A stretch of DNA of 64,000 nucleotides from Protopterus annectens (lineage: Eukaryota > Chordata > Ceratodontiformes > Protopteridae), in assembly GCF_019279795.1 (NCBI RefSeq), contig NC_056730.1:615189271-615253270 (forward strand), given 5' to 3'. The position numbers and the translations under genes were made by a program. Numbering within the stretch: the first letter of the stretch is position 1; each line of letters starts with the position of its first letter. This document shows, in pieces, positions 1-10,765 of the stretch. The notes under the pieces are model-generated. The model saw only the letters and a list, made by a program, of their open reading frames with translations, searched no databases and was not told the DNA's origin.

Positions 1-196
1 CCCTCTTCAAATGGTACCTTGATGACTGGATGGGAGATAGGAAATTCACCCCGGGGATCATGTCAGTCGCCCTGCTAGACAGGGGTCCAGAGAAGTAAAT
101 ATTGTGGGAAGAAATATCCAGTGAATTGTTATGGCTAGGCTTGCATAGGCCCTAGGGCCGATAGCCTAGTACCAACCTATGAACCTATGAACCTAT
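1..196 (+). mobile_element. 3' end of a CR1-type LINE (family A)
   Basis: The first bases encode the C-terminal tail of a CR1 ORF2, including the motif DDWMGDRKFTPGI and the ending LLDRGPEK before a TAA. A short 3' UTR follows and ends in tandem 8-bp units (CTATGAAC) near 177-196. The same tail and terminal 8-mers occur at 54,360-54,573 in a longer copy. CR1 elements typically end in short tandem 8-mers rather than poly(A). The element enters from the left edge of the window. Confidence 0.85.
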
Positions 197-2371
197 AAGT
201 AAATTGTAGAAAAATAAGATTTTGAAGACATCAAGTCACAAGTCATCTATGTGGACATTGCCCCTTTGATATAATGTCATTCTTAAGGCTGACCTGAAAA
301 CAGTGTTTGGATAATTATTGCAAGACAGTTGTGGCCCTCTGTAATGCTAGGCAATACCTGCTGGAATCCCAGAAATTACCTGAAAAATTGGACCACAGGC
401 AAATTTTCATTAAAAAAAAAGAAACATTGAAAAATTGCCATTAGTAAAACAAAATTGAATTACATGTCAGTAGATCTGACATGGGCAGAAGACTTGGGAG
501 GTATGAACGGGGGGGGGGGGGGGGTGTTAGAAGGGTAAAATATGATAGACAAACATGACCATAAGTACATCAACAATGTAACCACAGATGTGCTGCATTA
601 AAACATGTGAAAAATCAAACATGACGTGGATTTAATGTAAAAATAAATAAAATGAATGTAATTTAGAAACAAATCATTTTATAATAATGGGAGTAGTAAA
701 GGTCGAGAGATGTAACAGAGAATTATAAAAGAGAATGGATATACCAAAGAAAGGAAGATAAGAGCACCAGAGCAGATAAAAAGGCTAATTAAAAATAAAA
801 TAAAAATAAAAAGGAAACAATTAACAACCAATGTAAAGAAGCAGTTTCTCAGCTCTCCAAAACCATGTAATATACAGAGCAATAAAAGTTTCATGCTGTT
901 GTGTTGAAAGTGAAAGTTGCAATGAAAGTGAATGACAGGCCTTTGATTTTATTAGTCTGCTTACCAATATATACATTTTGCATTTACAGCTTAAGTATAA
1001 TGTCATCATGCATGTGCATTTTCCTAGTCTGCTGTACCATCAAGGCAAATTATTTAAGGTCATCTGATTGTCTTCTTTAATGGAAACCTGTGACAAATTT
1101 GGCATGACCTAAACTTCACACAGTCCTTAATTTGTCAAGCCAGAGCATATTCTAAGAGCAGCAGTGATGAGTTATTGTGCTGCTGTTTTCTCATGGGCGA
1201 ATCACATTTTCACAACAAATCATGTGTTATTGTCTGCATACTATGCTATAAAGCAGTTATTTATCTCACTTATCTGGAAATGGACATTAATGAGACACAT
1301 GTGGTACAACCCTTCCTTTAATGTAAAGCAGCACAAATCATCCTAAGTGCTAGTTTTGTCATCTCATGTGACTATGTCAGTAGGCTAAAGAAGCTTATAG
1401 CCTGCCCACAGCTGTGGCTAATGCACATATGCTTTTATTGTTGCACCATATGTTAACTGGCTGATAGCGTTGTGTCAAACACTATTATAGCCTGAAGGCA
1501 TTTAACAGATGTGGAGGTAGAGAATCTGGCCTCAGCAGTAGAAAGGCAACAAAATTAAAAATTACACAATCATTTCATGGCTGGGTTGATGTTCCTTTTC
1601 TAGTTGTTTTGCATTTTGTAACCAGTCTCACCAGTACTTTATTACTTCTTGCAAAAAATGAATTGTCACATCAGTTTGATGAAATGAAATATCTACTTTA
1701 TAGATATGTATTACTATATCTCTTTCAGTTTGAAACCCCTTTTTTCTTTTTTTTTTTGTTTATTTTTATTTTCTGTCACCTACAATACATTTTGGACCGG
1801 TACTAAATATCAAGTAATAATTACTGGAAATATGTCATGGTTCAGTAATCATGCATTGTAGGGATCATCTTTTGCACCTTTACGACCAGGACTGCACACT
1901 GTCGAAAGGAATTGGTCCTGTGTCCTAAGAAATATCTTCCACAGTTTTCTGGAATGTAATCCTGCTTTAAAGCTGTTTGAATTCATTGTAACCTTGTGCT
2001 CTCGCGATGATGTAAAAGCAATAAACTAAACATTTTATAGATCATGTACCACTGCAAATTTGCTTATCCTTTTTCTCCTCCAGTAAAGTAAAACCTTGAC
2101 TATTTAGCAAGATGCAAACATTTCTATGTCAAGGAAATAAAAAAATAAAGAAAGAAAAAGAAAAAGATGTTCTCCACTTCTGAACAATATAATTATATGT
2201 GATTAACTCTGTATGTGAGAAAAACTATGTTCAAAACAAATTTTACTTTTTTAATACTAAGAAATATATAAAACAGATACTCATTAGACCAGCCTAGCTT
2301 CTAGTTACTGGAAATTTTATACAAATACTGATTTTTTTTAAGCACACAAAAACCCATATACGTAGCAATAA

Positions 2372-2377
<6 letters not shown>
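197..2377. other. no gene recognised
   Basis: AT-rich sequence with many short chance frames and none that resembles a protein. It holds a 16-base poly(G) run near 509-524 and T-rich patches near 1,739-1,760. I see no assignable repeat family here. Confidence 0.6.
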
Positions 2378-2411
<34 letters not shown>

Positions 2412-2435
2412 GCGTGCGCGTGTGTGTGTGTGTGT

Positions 2436-2503
<68 letters not shown>
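2378..2503. repeat. (CA)n-(TG)n inverted dinucleotide array
   Basis: About 30 bases of alternating CA switch through a short CpG-rich palindrome (CGCACGCGTGCGCG, near 2,407-2,420) into about 80 bases of TG. The two halves are reverse complements, so the array can fold back on itself. The alternating purine-pyrimidine composition is also Z-DNA-prone. The poly-His/Thr and poly-Val/Cys frames over it are artefacts. Confidence 0.95.
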
Positions 2504-2509
<6 letters not shown>

Positions 2510-3333
2510 ATACGTGTTTTCTACATATTTATTAGCAAAATATACTTGGCCAACATGTGAAAAGAAACACATCGGAGCATATCAAACCCACCCAACTGGG
2601 GGGATTTCAACCTCCACAACTGCTAACTAAATAACTTAATATACTAACTCAGAGATCACACTATAGTGGGGAAAAGGTCCAATTTTCCCATGGTGGACAA
2701 ATATCTATTTTGCTGGAGTAAAACTCCGGTAATGTGAACATTCAAAAAAATCAGTTTTTGGCAAAATTGTCTTGTCTTTTTGCATTTAGATGTAGTGGGT
2801 TTTTGATAATATCAGGTAGACCTGTGTATATATGTATATATACATATATATCTATATATAGACAGAGAGGTATGATATCATTATGCTGCTGCAGTGAAGC
2901 CTTTGTTGGGGTATGTGTGGTCAGGTTGTGTTCAAGTCATAGCTGAATTTCAGTGGTGATAACTTAATACAGGTGTAGTGGTTAAATACAGATAATATAC
3001 CCCTGTGGGCTAATTCCACCCCATGATATTCTGGGTTGAGGATGTTTAAAATGCATGCATGATGGTTGTGCTACCTGTTATTCCCACATTCTCTCCTCTG
3101 TCATACAGGTGGCACTGTTGTGCAGGATAGACTTTGTGACATTCTGCTCAACTTGTATGGCAATGATAATATTGCAGGCAGGCATGTGATGCCCTGTAAG
3201 TAGATCTATGGTCCAACACTACTTTTGGCAGACTTGGTGAGCCCAATGATTACTCAGCTGGTATACTGTGCCAGGACTGGGTTACAAAATTCTGCAAGGC
3301 AATGACATACATTAGCACAGAATATTGCAGTAT
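2504..3333. other. no gene recognised
   Basis: Unassigned sequence. A short alternating TA/TATG patch lies near 2,822-2,862. No coding or repeat family is recognised. Confidence 0.55.
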
Positions 3334-3351
3334 ATTGTTGCCCTTTCTTAG

Positions 3352-3596
3352 ATCCGCGGTGGTGGTGCTACGGTAGTGTTGTCGCCTCACAGTAAGACGC
3401 TGACTGGATCAACTCTCAGCTAGAGCTTTTTCTGCGTGGAGACATGCGTGAATGGGTGTACCTTTGTTGAAGGTTGTGCGTTAGGGCTGGCAACTCAGCA
3501 CGTAAAAATCAACTGCCAATCATTAGCAGACCGGAGTTCCGCTGTGGCGACCCCTAACCGGGAAAAGCCAAAAGACACAACAACAACAACAACAAC
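3352..3596 (+). mobile_element. tRNA-derived SINE (copy 1)
   Basis: The head (3,354-3,420) resembles the vertebrate tRNA-like SINE head with a GTGGTGCTACGGTAG A-box-like segment and the GTCGCCTCACAG sequence. The 3' end carries a GCGACCCCTAACCGGG block followed by a short (ACA)n tail. It is flanked by an 18-bp target duplication starting ATTGTTGCCC at 3,334-3,351 and 3,597-3,614, with one mismatch. A second copy lies inverted at 59,931-60,163. Confidence 0.88.
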
Positions 3597-3701
3597 ATTG
3601 TTGCCCATTCTTAGCGTAGCAGGAATCTGATACAGTTTCTCATATTGCATGGTGAATAACTTTTTTTTGGGGGGGGGGCATATCCACCCCTTGCATCTCC
3701 A

Positions 3702-3990
3702 AATCATCTCTCAAGAATTATGGACAGATCCAAAAATAATGGGGTACAAATGTTCAATAACAGGGACATTTTATTTTACTCTGATTCACTTAAGTATTTA
3801 CTACAACAGTGGGTTTTGCATCACTATACATTTTCTGAACGACAAGAGGTTTGAAACAATAATGACTAGCCTTATTGACTAACTGTAATTCACAGTGATC
3901 TGCCAGAACCAAAATTTTACAGGAAACAGGGAAAAATATAAGTAAGGATCATGGACATTCTGCAACATCATGGACATTTGAGAGATGTAT
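3702..3990. mobile_element. MITE-like repeat, possible hAT type
   Basis: The ends are inverted: CATCTCTCAA at the left and its complement TTGAGAGATG at the right. The interior resembles the clearer element at 15,947-16,263, sharing 'agtgatctgccaga' and 'aaaaatataagt'-type segments in the same order. The flanks give only a weak target duplication, so the exact borders are uncertain. Confidence 0.5.
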
Positions 3991-4842
3991 TTCATCCCAA
4001 GGAATGATGTAATGGCAGGGGGTTGGGATGTAAATCATAATCAGTCCAGAGAAGCCAAATGATGAATGATCTTTGTTTTAGTACTGTAAATTACTTGGAA
4101 TCTGGCACCCAAATCTGATCTACTGTATGGGAATAAATTAATGCAGGCCACCAAGATTGCACATTAATTCCAGATCCCTTATGTCCCACACACTTCAAAA
4201 TCCTGCAGGCTGCCAAAATCTTGAAAATTTGTTTAGCATGGAAAGCTAATGGAAAATACTCCAAAGACAAGCAACCAAAAAAACAAATAATTAATATTGT
4301 TAAATATATCAGACATTAGAGATGCCTCCATTCAAATGAATTAATCAATAAGAATAAAAAACAATATTAAAATCAAAAATCAGAAATTTGGATTGTGACA
4401 CAAATTAAACACACTTTACAGTAATAAATACACTAAAATTTAAATTTAACTGTATTATCTGATCAGGAGGAGGAAATGTCATTGAAAAAGATAAAAAGAA
4501 AAATCCTAATGAAAGTGAAACCATAAACCTCACAGATAGGGAATGAAAGAATACTGGAAGTGAAAAAGTACGCATGTGGAGGAGACTAACAATTCTCACA
4601 GCAGCTTAAAAAAAGAGGCTTTCAAACTTGGTAGTCAAATTGCAGATGTGTATAAATGCAGCATAAAGCTTCTATTAAGAATTGCTTGATATGAGAGGTA
4701 AATTTGAAGATACAATACAAAAAATAGAATACTGCATAAATACAATGCATATTAAAATAACAATATCATTCCATTAAAATATCTTGAAACTAAATTAAAT
4801 GAAGTCAACAACCACACCATCAGCTCAACAAACTTATGAAAA
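3991..4842. other. no gene recognised
   Basis: AT-rich unassigned sequence. No repeat ends or convincing frames seen. Confidence 0.5.
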
Positions 4843-6809
4843 ATGGTGGGGCTGAGGCTGGGCATCGTTGCTTACATATATTTCATATATGTAAACAACC
4901 ACTGGTGTAATAACAATGAGATTGCCTTCAGTCATTGCTCAGCAGACATTGAATACCTTACACTTAAATGTCGTCCATTCTATCTGCCTAGGGAATTTGC
5001 AGCCATTTATATCACAGCAGTCTATATACCTCCTAGTACAAACACTAAAAATGCACTTGCTAGCCTGTACAGACTATCCTGTGAACTACAAAACAAAAAT
5101 CCCGGGTGTGTGAATATTATGGCAGCATATTTTAACCAGGCCAAGCTGAAAACAATACTACCAACTTCTGTCAATATGTAAAGTTTGCCACAAGGGGAGC
5201 AAATACATTAGACCAAGTGTATGCAAGCTTTCAAAGTAGTTTCCCACACACCCAGGCAGCTCAAATCATAATTCTGACTTGCTGATCCCAGCCTACAAAT
5301 CCATGCTGCTAATAGGAAAACCTATCAGGAAACAAGTAAGCATCTGGCCAGAAGGAGCAGTCTCAGCCCTGCAAGACTGTTTCAAATGCACTGACTGGAA
5401 CCTATTCAAAGAGGCTGCCACCACAAAATAGCATGTAAACCTGGATGGGTATATTAAAACAATTGTGGGGTATATCAACAAATGTGTCGAGGATGTGACC
5501 ACGTTGAAGGACGTAACTATAACAGCAAGCCAAAAACCATGGCTCACTAACTAAGTCTATGAGCTACTGAGAGCACATAATGCTGCCTTCAAGTCTGAAG
5601 ATAAACATGCCCTGAAAATTGCCAGGGCCAACCTGAACAAGGGACTAAAAGCAGCAAAATGTGCTCATGGGCTAAAAATACAAAAACACTTCATATATCA
5701 AAAGGACCCTAGTCAGCTGTGGAAAGCCATTCAGTCCATTACTGATTACAAACCTCCGTCAACACAATGTGTAGAAAATTCGAACTTTCTAGACAAACTT
5801 AACACCTTCTTCAGCAGATGTGTGAAGACAAACAGCACCTCACCAAATAAACTACCCATGGATGAGGATGCCATACTGCTAAGTCCGAGCCTGGAGGCAG
5901 TCTGAAAAAAACTAAGAGAAGTTCACCCAGTTAAGGCAGCAGGTTATGATATGATTCCAGGTCATCTACTCAAGAACTGTGCAGATTAACTGGCAACTGT
6001 CTTCAATGACATCTTCAACACATCTCTCAGACAGGCTAGTGTGCCAAAATGCTTCGTGTCTGCCATCATCATTCCTCTGCCAAAGAATTTATAAACAGTC
6101 ACATTAAATGACTAACAACCCATCACACTCACAATGGTGGTGATGAAATGCCTTGAAAGGATGGTCAAACAGCATATATCATTTTATCTGCCTGCACTTT
6201 TTGATCCTTCACATTTTGCTTACAGACCAAGTCGCTCCAGTGTGGATGCTATATCCCTGGCACTACATCACACCTTAAACCATCTTGAAGACAAAAATTG
6301 TTACGTACGTATGCCGTTCATAGACTTCAGCTCAGCCTTCAACACTGTAATACCACAGCAGCTGTTGTCTAAACTAAGTCAACTAGGCATAGAAAATACA
6401 CTCTGCAACTGCATCCTTGACTTTCTGACAGACAGGCCTCAAACCATTAGAGTTGGCAAGAACCACTCACAATGCATCACCTTAAACATAAGGGTCCCAC
6501 AAGGTTGCAAACTAAGTCCACTTCTTTTCACAATACTGACCCATGACTGATTTGCAAAAAATCAGACAAATGATATCATCAAGTTTGCTGATGATGCCAC
6601 CGTGATCGGCCTCATCAGAAATGAAAACAAGGGGACATACAGAGAGGAAGTGAACCAACTCACCAGATGGTGTACTGACAACAACCTAACACTAAATTTT
6701 GACAAAACAAAATAAATCATTGTTGACTTCAGGAGGAAGAGAGGGTCCCACTCACTCATCACCATCAGTAGTACAGCAGTGGAAAGGGTAAAAAGCCCTA
6801 AATTACTAG
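4843..6809 (+). pseudogene. Rex1/CR1-superclade LINE ORF2, endonuclease to RT (5' part)
   Basis: Translating across frames gives the order of a non-LTR ORF2. An endonuclease-like N-terminal part holds 'YLPREFAAIYITAVYIPP' (about 4,985-5,035). A linker with 'SQKPWLTN' lies near 5,525-5,550. The RT begins near 5,930 and includes 'MPFIDFSSAFNTV' and 'VPQGCKLSPLLFT'. Numerous stops and frameshifts make it dead. The element is cut at 6,809 by an hAT insertion and resumes at 14,741. The clade name rests on remembered similarity to teleost-type elements; CR1-superclade membership is safer than the Rex1 label. Confidence 0.8.
6134..6550 (+). pseudogene. RT core fragment of the Rex1-like LINE
   Basis: This is the longest surviving frame (138 codons) of the LINE. 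It runs from the RT finger region (CLERMVKQH, HFAYRPSRSS) through the first catalytic block (FIDFSSAFNT, containing the first Asp) to the PQG block (RVPQGCKLSPLLF). The catalytic FADD block follows in another frame near 6,583-6,597 (KFADDAT), so a frameshift separates the halves. It acted in target-primed reverse transcription. Confidence 0.8.
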
Positions 6810-7156
6810 CAGGGCCAATGTTAGATTTTTGGGGGCCCCCAGCAGATGTCAAGTTGGGGGCCCCCTGGGCACTTCCAGCCTACGTATTACCCTTTCACTG
6901 ACACCCCTCCAAAGCAACCTTTTAGTTCATGCTGCAAACATTTAGGAGGATTAAACACAGACTGACCTGTAGCTACAATATTCTTACATTATAACAGGCC
7001 TATTTACCACACTGTGTTAGCCCATCTAACAAAGGGACATTTACAGTTACTGGCACTTAGATGCAACAATGATGCATTGCAGCAACTGTATGTACAGGTC
7101 TGGAGTTGGGTGAAATGGCATACTAGGCCTACTGTTTTAACTACTTCTGTCCCAAA

Positions 7157-7239
<83 letters not shown>

Positions 7240-7246
7240 GAGCGCG
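7157..7246. repeat. (AC)n microsatellite ending in a CpG-rich alternating tract
   Basis: About 37 AC units, followed by an alternating GTGCGCGAGCGCGC segment. It lies in the left arm of the hAT element. Confidence 0.95.
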
Positions 7247-7940
7247 CACACATGAACACTCCAGTCTTTCCCTATTTTCCCCCAACATGGGCTCCATAGT
7301 CTCACATTTTGCCTTACTCTTCAGCTTTTTCAAGACGACATAACTTCCTGTATGCTCTGAAGTGCATTTTTTTTGTTTTTCTTTTCTTTTTACACAAACT
7401 TTTTATCCAATGGTGGCTTAAACAGAAATTATGATTAAGGAAATAAATTATGTTGCTGTTTAGCTTTAATTTTCCTTGCATCCTTTAAACATACCTTTCC
7501 TGACCAAGTAAGTACAGTAATAACCATTTAGGAAATAACTCAAACAAGCCAGGGCCCAAGAAGCTGTAGCATTATAAATGTTCTGGGATGTATTTTAGAG
7601 AAATTTCCCAGCCTTTTAATCCAATGGTGACCTAAACATACAAAAAAATATGAGTAAGAAAAAAATGTCAGTCTTTTTTTTTCTTTCAAGGAAGACATAA
7701 GTTGTACACAAGGCTTTATGTTCAAAGATAAGACAATAGTATCTCACAATAAACTAATAAGCCAGTTGTCTAGACACACAGGTCCTACATGGGAACTGCC
7801 TGCCTTCCTAACACCCCCAAATTGACTGCCTTTGCATCCCTCTGTTGTTAGAGTGGGATGAAAGCAGAGGTTCAAATTATAGGTCCATAGGTTCATTTAT
7901 AAGCCTAGCCAGAGTGTGTCGGCTTTTGTCAACCCGTTGA

Positions 7941-9403
7941 TTAATTAACTGATCCTCTGTCAAGCAGAGCCAATGAAGTGATCCCAGGGGTGTATTTTCT
8001 ATTACCCATCCACTCGTCAAGGTTTCTCTTGAAGAGTGTTAGTGAGGGGCTTTGCCTAATGTAGTTTGGAATTTTGTTCCAAAGCATGGGGTGTCTCTGT
8101 GACAGGAATCTATCCCTCCAGCAACTTCTATTTATTGTTGTGGTGAGGTTTAGCTCACTAGAGTACGTGGCTCGCAGTGACTTGGTTTTCTTTAAGTGGA
8201 GCATGTCCATCAATTCTGAGTTGGACATGGCTTTGTAAGTCAAGCAGAGATCACCTTTGAGTAAGCGATATGCCACTGAGTACAGCTGGAGTTTTTTCAG
8301 TCGAGCTGCATGGGACATATGTTTGAGGCCAGTAGTCCTCTTGGTGAGGTATTTTTGTGGTTTCTCCAGCTGTTGGAAGTGTCTTGTGAGGTACATCCCA
8401 AATGGGGCATTGTAATCTATGATGGGTCTGATGAGTGATGAGTAGAGGGGCACTATAACCTCTTTATTTCTAGATGTGAACCCTTTAGTAATTAGATGGG
8501 CCAGATAGAAGGATTTCCTAACTACTTTGGCAATATGATTGTCAAAGGAGAGATTACCTGGGTCCCCAGATTTCTTTTTACCTCTTCTGTATTAAGGGGG
8601 CTGCCACCTATGTGGTAATTTGTGGGTGTTTTGTTTTTCCCAAATGGGATAACTATGCATTTTTTGGCATTTAGCTTGAGGCCATGACTTTGACACCAGG
8701 TGTCCATCTCAGTAAGGCCCTTTTGGAGGATGTCCGTGTCAGCCGGAGAGTCAGTTATGGCTCCCAGTTTGCAATCATCAACGAACTTGGTTAGCCATAG
8801 TCCTCCTGTGTTTGTCTGTACTTCTGAGAAGTATATGCCGAACAGTAGGGGTCCCAGGACCGAGCCTTGCGGGACACCACTTGTGGCTGGTTTAGAGTTG
8901 GATCTGGAGCCCACTATTCTTACCGTGTGAGTTCTGTCTGTAAGCCAGTTGGCAACCCATCTCATGACGTAGGGGTTTATGTTCACGCTGGTGAGTTTTT
9001 CTGTAATACCTGAGTGGGGAATGGTGTAGAAAGCCTTGGCAAGGTCAGGGTAGGCTGTGTGAACAACCTTTCCCTTGTCTATGGCCTTGGTGACTGTCTC
9101 GAAGAAGTCAACCAGGTTTAGTAAGCATGATCTGCCCTTAACAAAGCCAAACTGGGTTGGGTCAAGTGTTTGGAGGTTCCCAATGTCTTTGTTAATGAGT
9201 TCCATGATGATGCGCTCCACAGCCTTGCAGACCAGGCTAGTCAGACTTATTGAGCGATAGTTACCAAGGTCAGATGTGACCCCTCCTTTGTGGAGTAGAA
9301 TAATTGTTGCTGTGCGCCATTCTATGGGCACATAGCCTGTGGAGAGGCTGAGGTTGAACAGCGTGTTTAGGTGGGGGGTTAGTTTTTTCTGTAGTTCGTG
9401 CAA
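7941..9403 (-). pseudogene. CR1 ORF2, RT and C-terminal region (copy 1)
   Basis: Two frames (8,522-9,403 and 7,941-8,453) hold the RT. The first has NYRSISLTSLVCKAVERII, the PQG block SGVPQGSVLGPLLFGIYF and the catalytic box as FVDD, where family members read FADD. The second has the C-terminal thumb region ending in DEWMGNRKYTPGI. The frames are broken between 8,453 and 8,522. The enzyme copied LINE RNA at the target nick; this copy cannot be translated intact. Confidence 0.85.
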
Positions 9404-9406
9404 GAC

Positions 9407-10765
9407 TCAGCTTGGGACACCATCTGGCCCCATTGATGGTGTGTTTTTGGCTTTTGAAAGGGCTATTTTCACCTGTGCGTCTGTGATTTCTGGGACACTA
9501 CACTTTTCCAGTATTGTTGTGGGCCCTTTTGGGGATGAGAGGGAGGTGAAGTTTGCACTGAATCTGTCTGCCAGGATATTGGCAATATCAGTAGGTTCAG
9601 TATATTTTGTGCTATTTTGCACTAGTTCAGTGCATATCTGTGAGTTGCCACTTAGATTCTTAACATAGCTAAAGAAGGCTTTGTGGTTATCTTTTGAATC
9701 CTTGGCTATTTTTCTTTCGAAGTTAGCCTTGGATGATTTTATGAGAGACCTTAGTTTCTTATTGATACTGATCAGGGCTGTCTTTCCTTCTTGGGATTTG
9801 CTTTTTTTCTGAACTAGTTTCCTCCTTCTGTTGTATAGCCTGTTTATGGCAGGGGTCCACCAGACTGGTTTCCTTCTCTTAGAGGAGTGAGTCTTGGTTT
9901 TGCTAGGGATGGCACGATCCATGCATCCTTGTAGGTGTTCTCAGAGTGCATTTGTAAAGGTTTCTGCATCTTGGGCAGCGTTATCCTTTAGCATGGGGGC
10001 TGTGAAACTTACCACCTCTGTCTTAAGTAAGGTGATGTTTGGTTTAGAAAAGTTTTTGCTGTTGTTTTCTTAGTTGGGGGTTGTGGTGGGGTGTGGACAT
10101 CCAGAGTGATAAGTTTATGGTCTGATCTAACCAGTGATGGGTTGATCTCCGGTGTGGAACACCTGTTGCCCATGTTTGTGATGACCAGGTCCAATATGTT
10201 TTCACCTCTGGTAGGGGAGTTTACCAGCTGATCCAGGGCATTTGAGTTGATGAATTCCAGGAAGCGCTGGGCCTGGGAGTTTGTACTTGAGTAGCTTTCC
10301 CAGTTAATGGTAGGGTAATTGAAATCACCCAATATCAGGGTGTTTGGTAGGACCTTCATGTTTTCCAATGTCTCCAGAAAGGTGGAGTGGTGGTCCTGGG
10401 TCATGGAGGGTGATCTGTAGCAGGCCACAATTTGCATTGCAGATTTGCCCGATGTTAGTTGCACATGGATGATCTCAGAGGTATCATGCTGCACCACTAA
10501 CCTGGAGGTGTAGGTATCCTTGATGTATATGGATACACCCCCCTCCTTTTGTGTTTCGGTCCGTGTTCTATGGCCAAAACATGTGGTAAAAGTTGTAGCC
10601 TGGTAGTGCTGGGTGATCTCTGGAGCCTTGAACCAGGTTTAAGTTACTGCACATATGTCGACGTTCTCCATACTGAGGAGTGCTTTGAGCGCGTGCATTT
10701 TGAGATTTAAACTCCTAGCGTTGAGTAGCATAACCCTCAGTTTTTTGTTAATTGTGCTGTTTAAC
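9407..10765 (-). pseudogene. CR1 ORF2, endonuclease and linker (copy 1)
   Basis: Frame 10,009-10,497 carries the C-terminal half of an APE-type endonuclease: ILGDFNYPTINW and VRSDHKLITLDV, which supply the late catalytic Asp/Asn and the terminal His. The N-terminal endonuclease part continues at 10,500-10,760 with a TAA in the expected TETWF block. Frame 9,407-9,922 is the linker (KRRKPVWWTPAINRLYNRRR) into RT. A stop at about 9,404-9,406 separates it from the RT frame. Confidence 0.82.

Larger units (their letters stand above)
7877..10765 (-). mobile_element. CR1 LINE family A, copy 1 (5'-truncated)
   Basis: The minus strand encodes endonuclease, RT and C-terminal domains matching the copy at 51.7-54.5 kb. 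The 3' terminus carries the family's CTATGAAC-like tail (about 7,879-7,897). The sequence starts abruptly near 10,765 just before the ORF2 start, next to the 3' end of copy 2. It sits inside the hAT element. Confidence 0.88.

Noticed and set aside
2294-2630. His/Thr-rich and Val/Cys-rich open frames
   Set aside because: They are translations of the CA/TG microsatellite.
7004-7343. 109-codon frames on both strands
   Set aside because: Both run through the (AC)n array; outside it there is no protein-like sequence.
8700-9668. Plus-strand frames of 61-109 codons
   Set aside because: Antisense of the CR1 RT on the minus strand.
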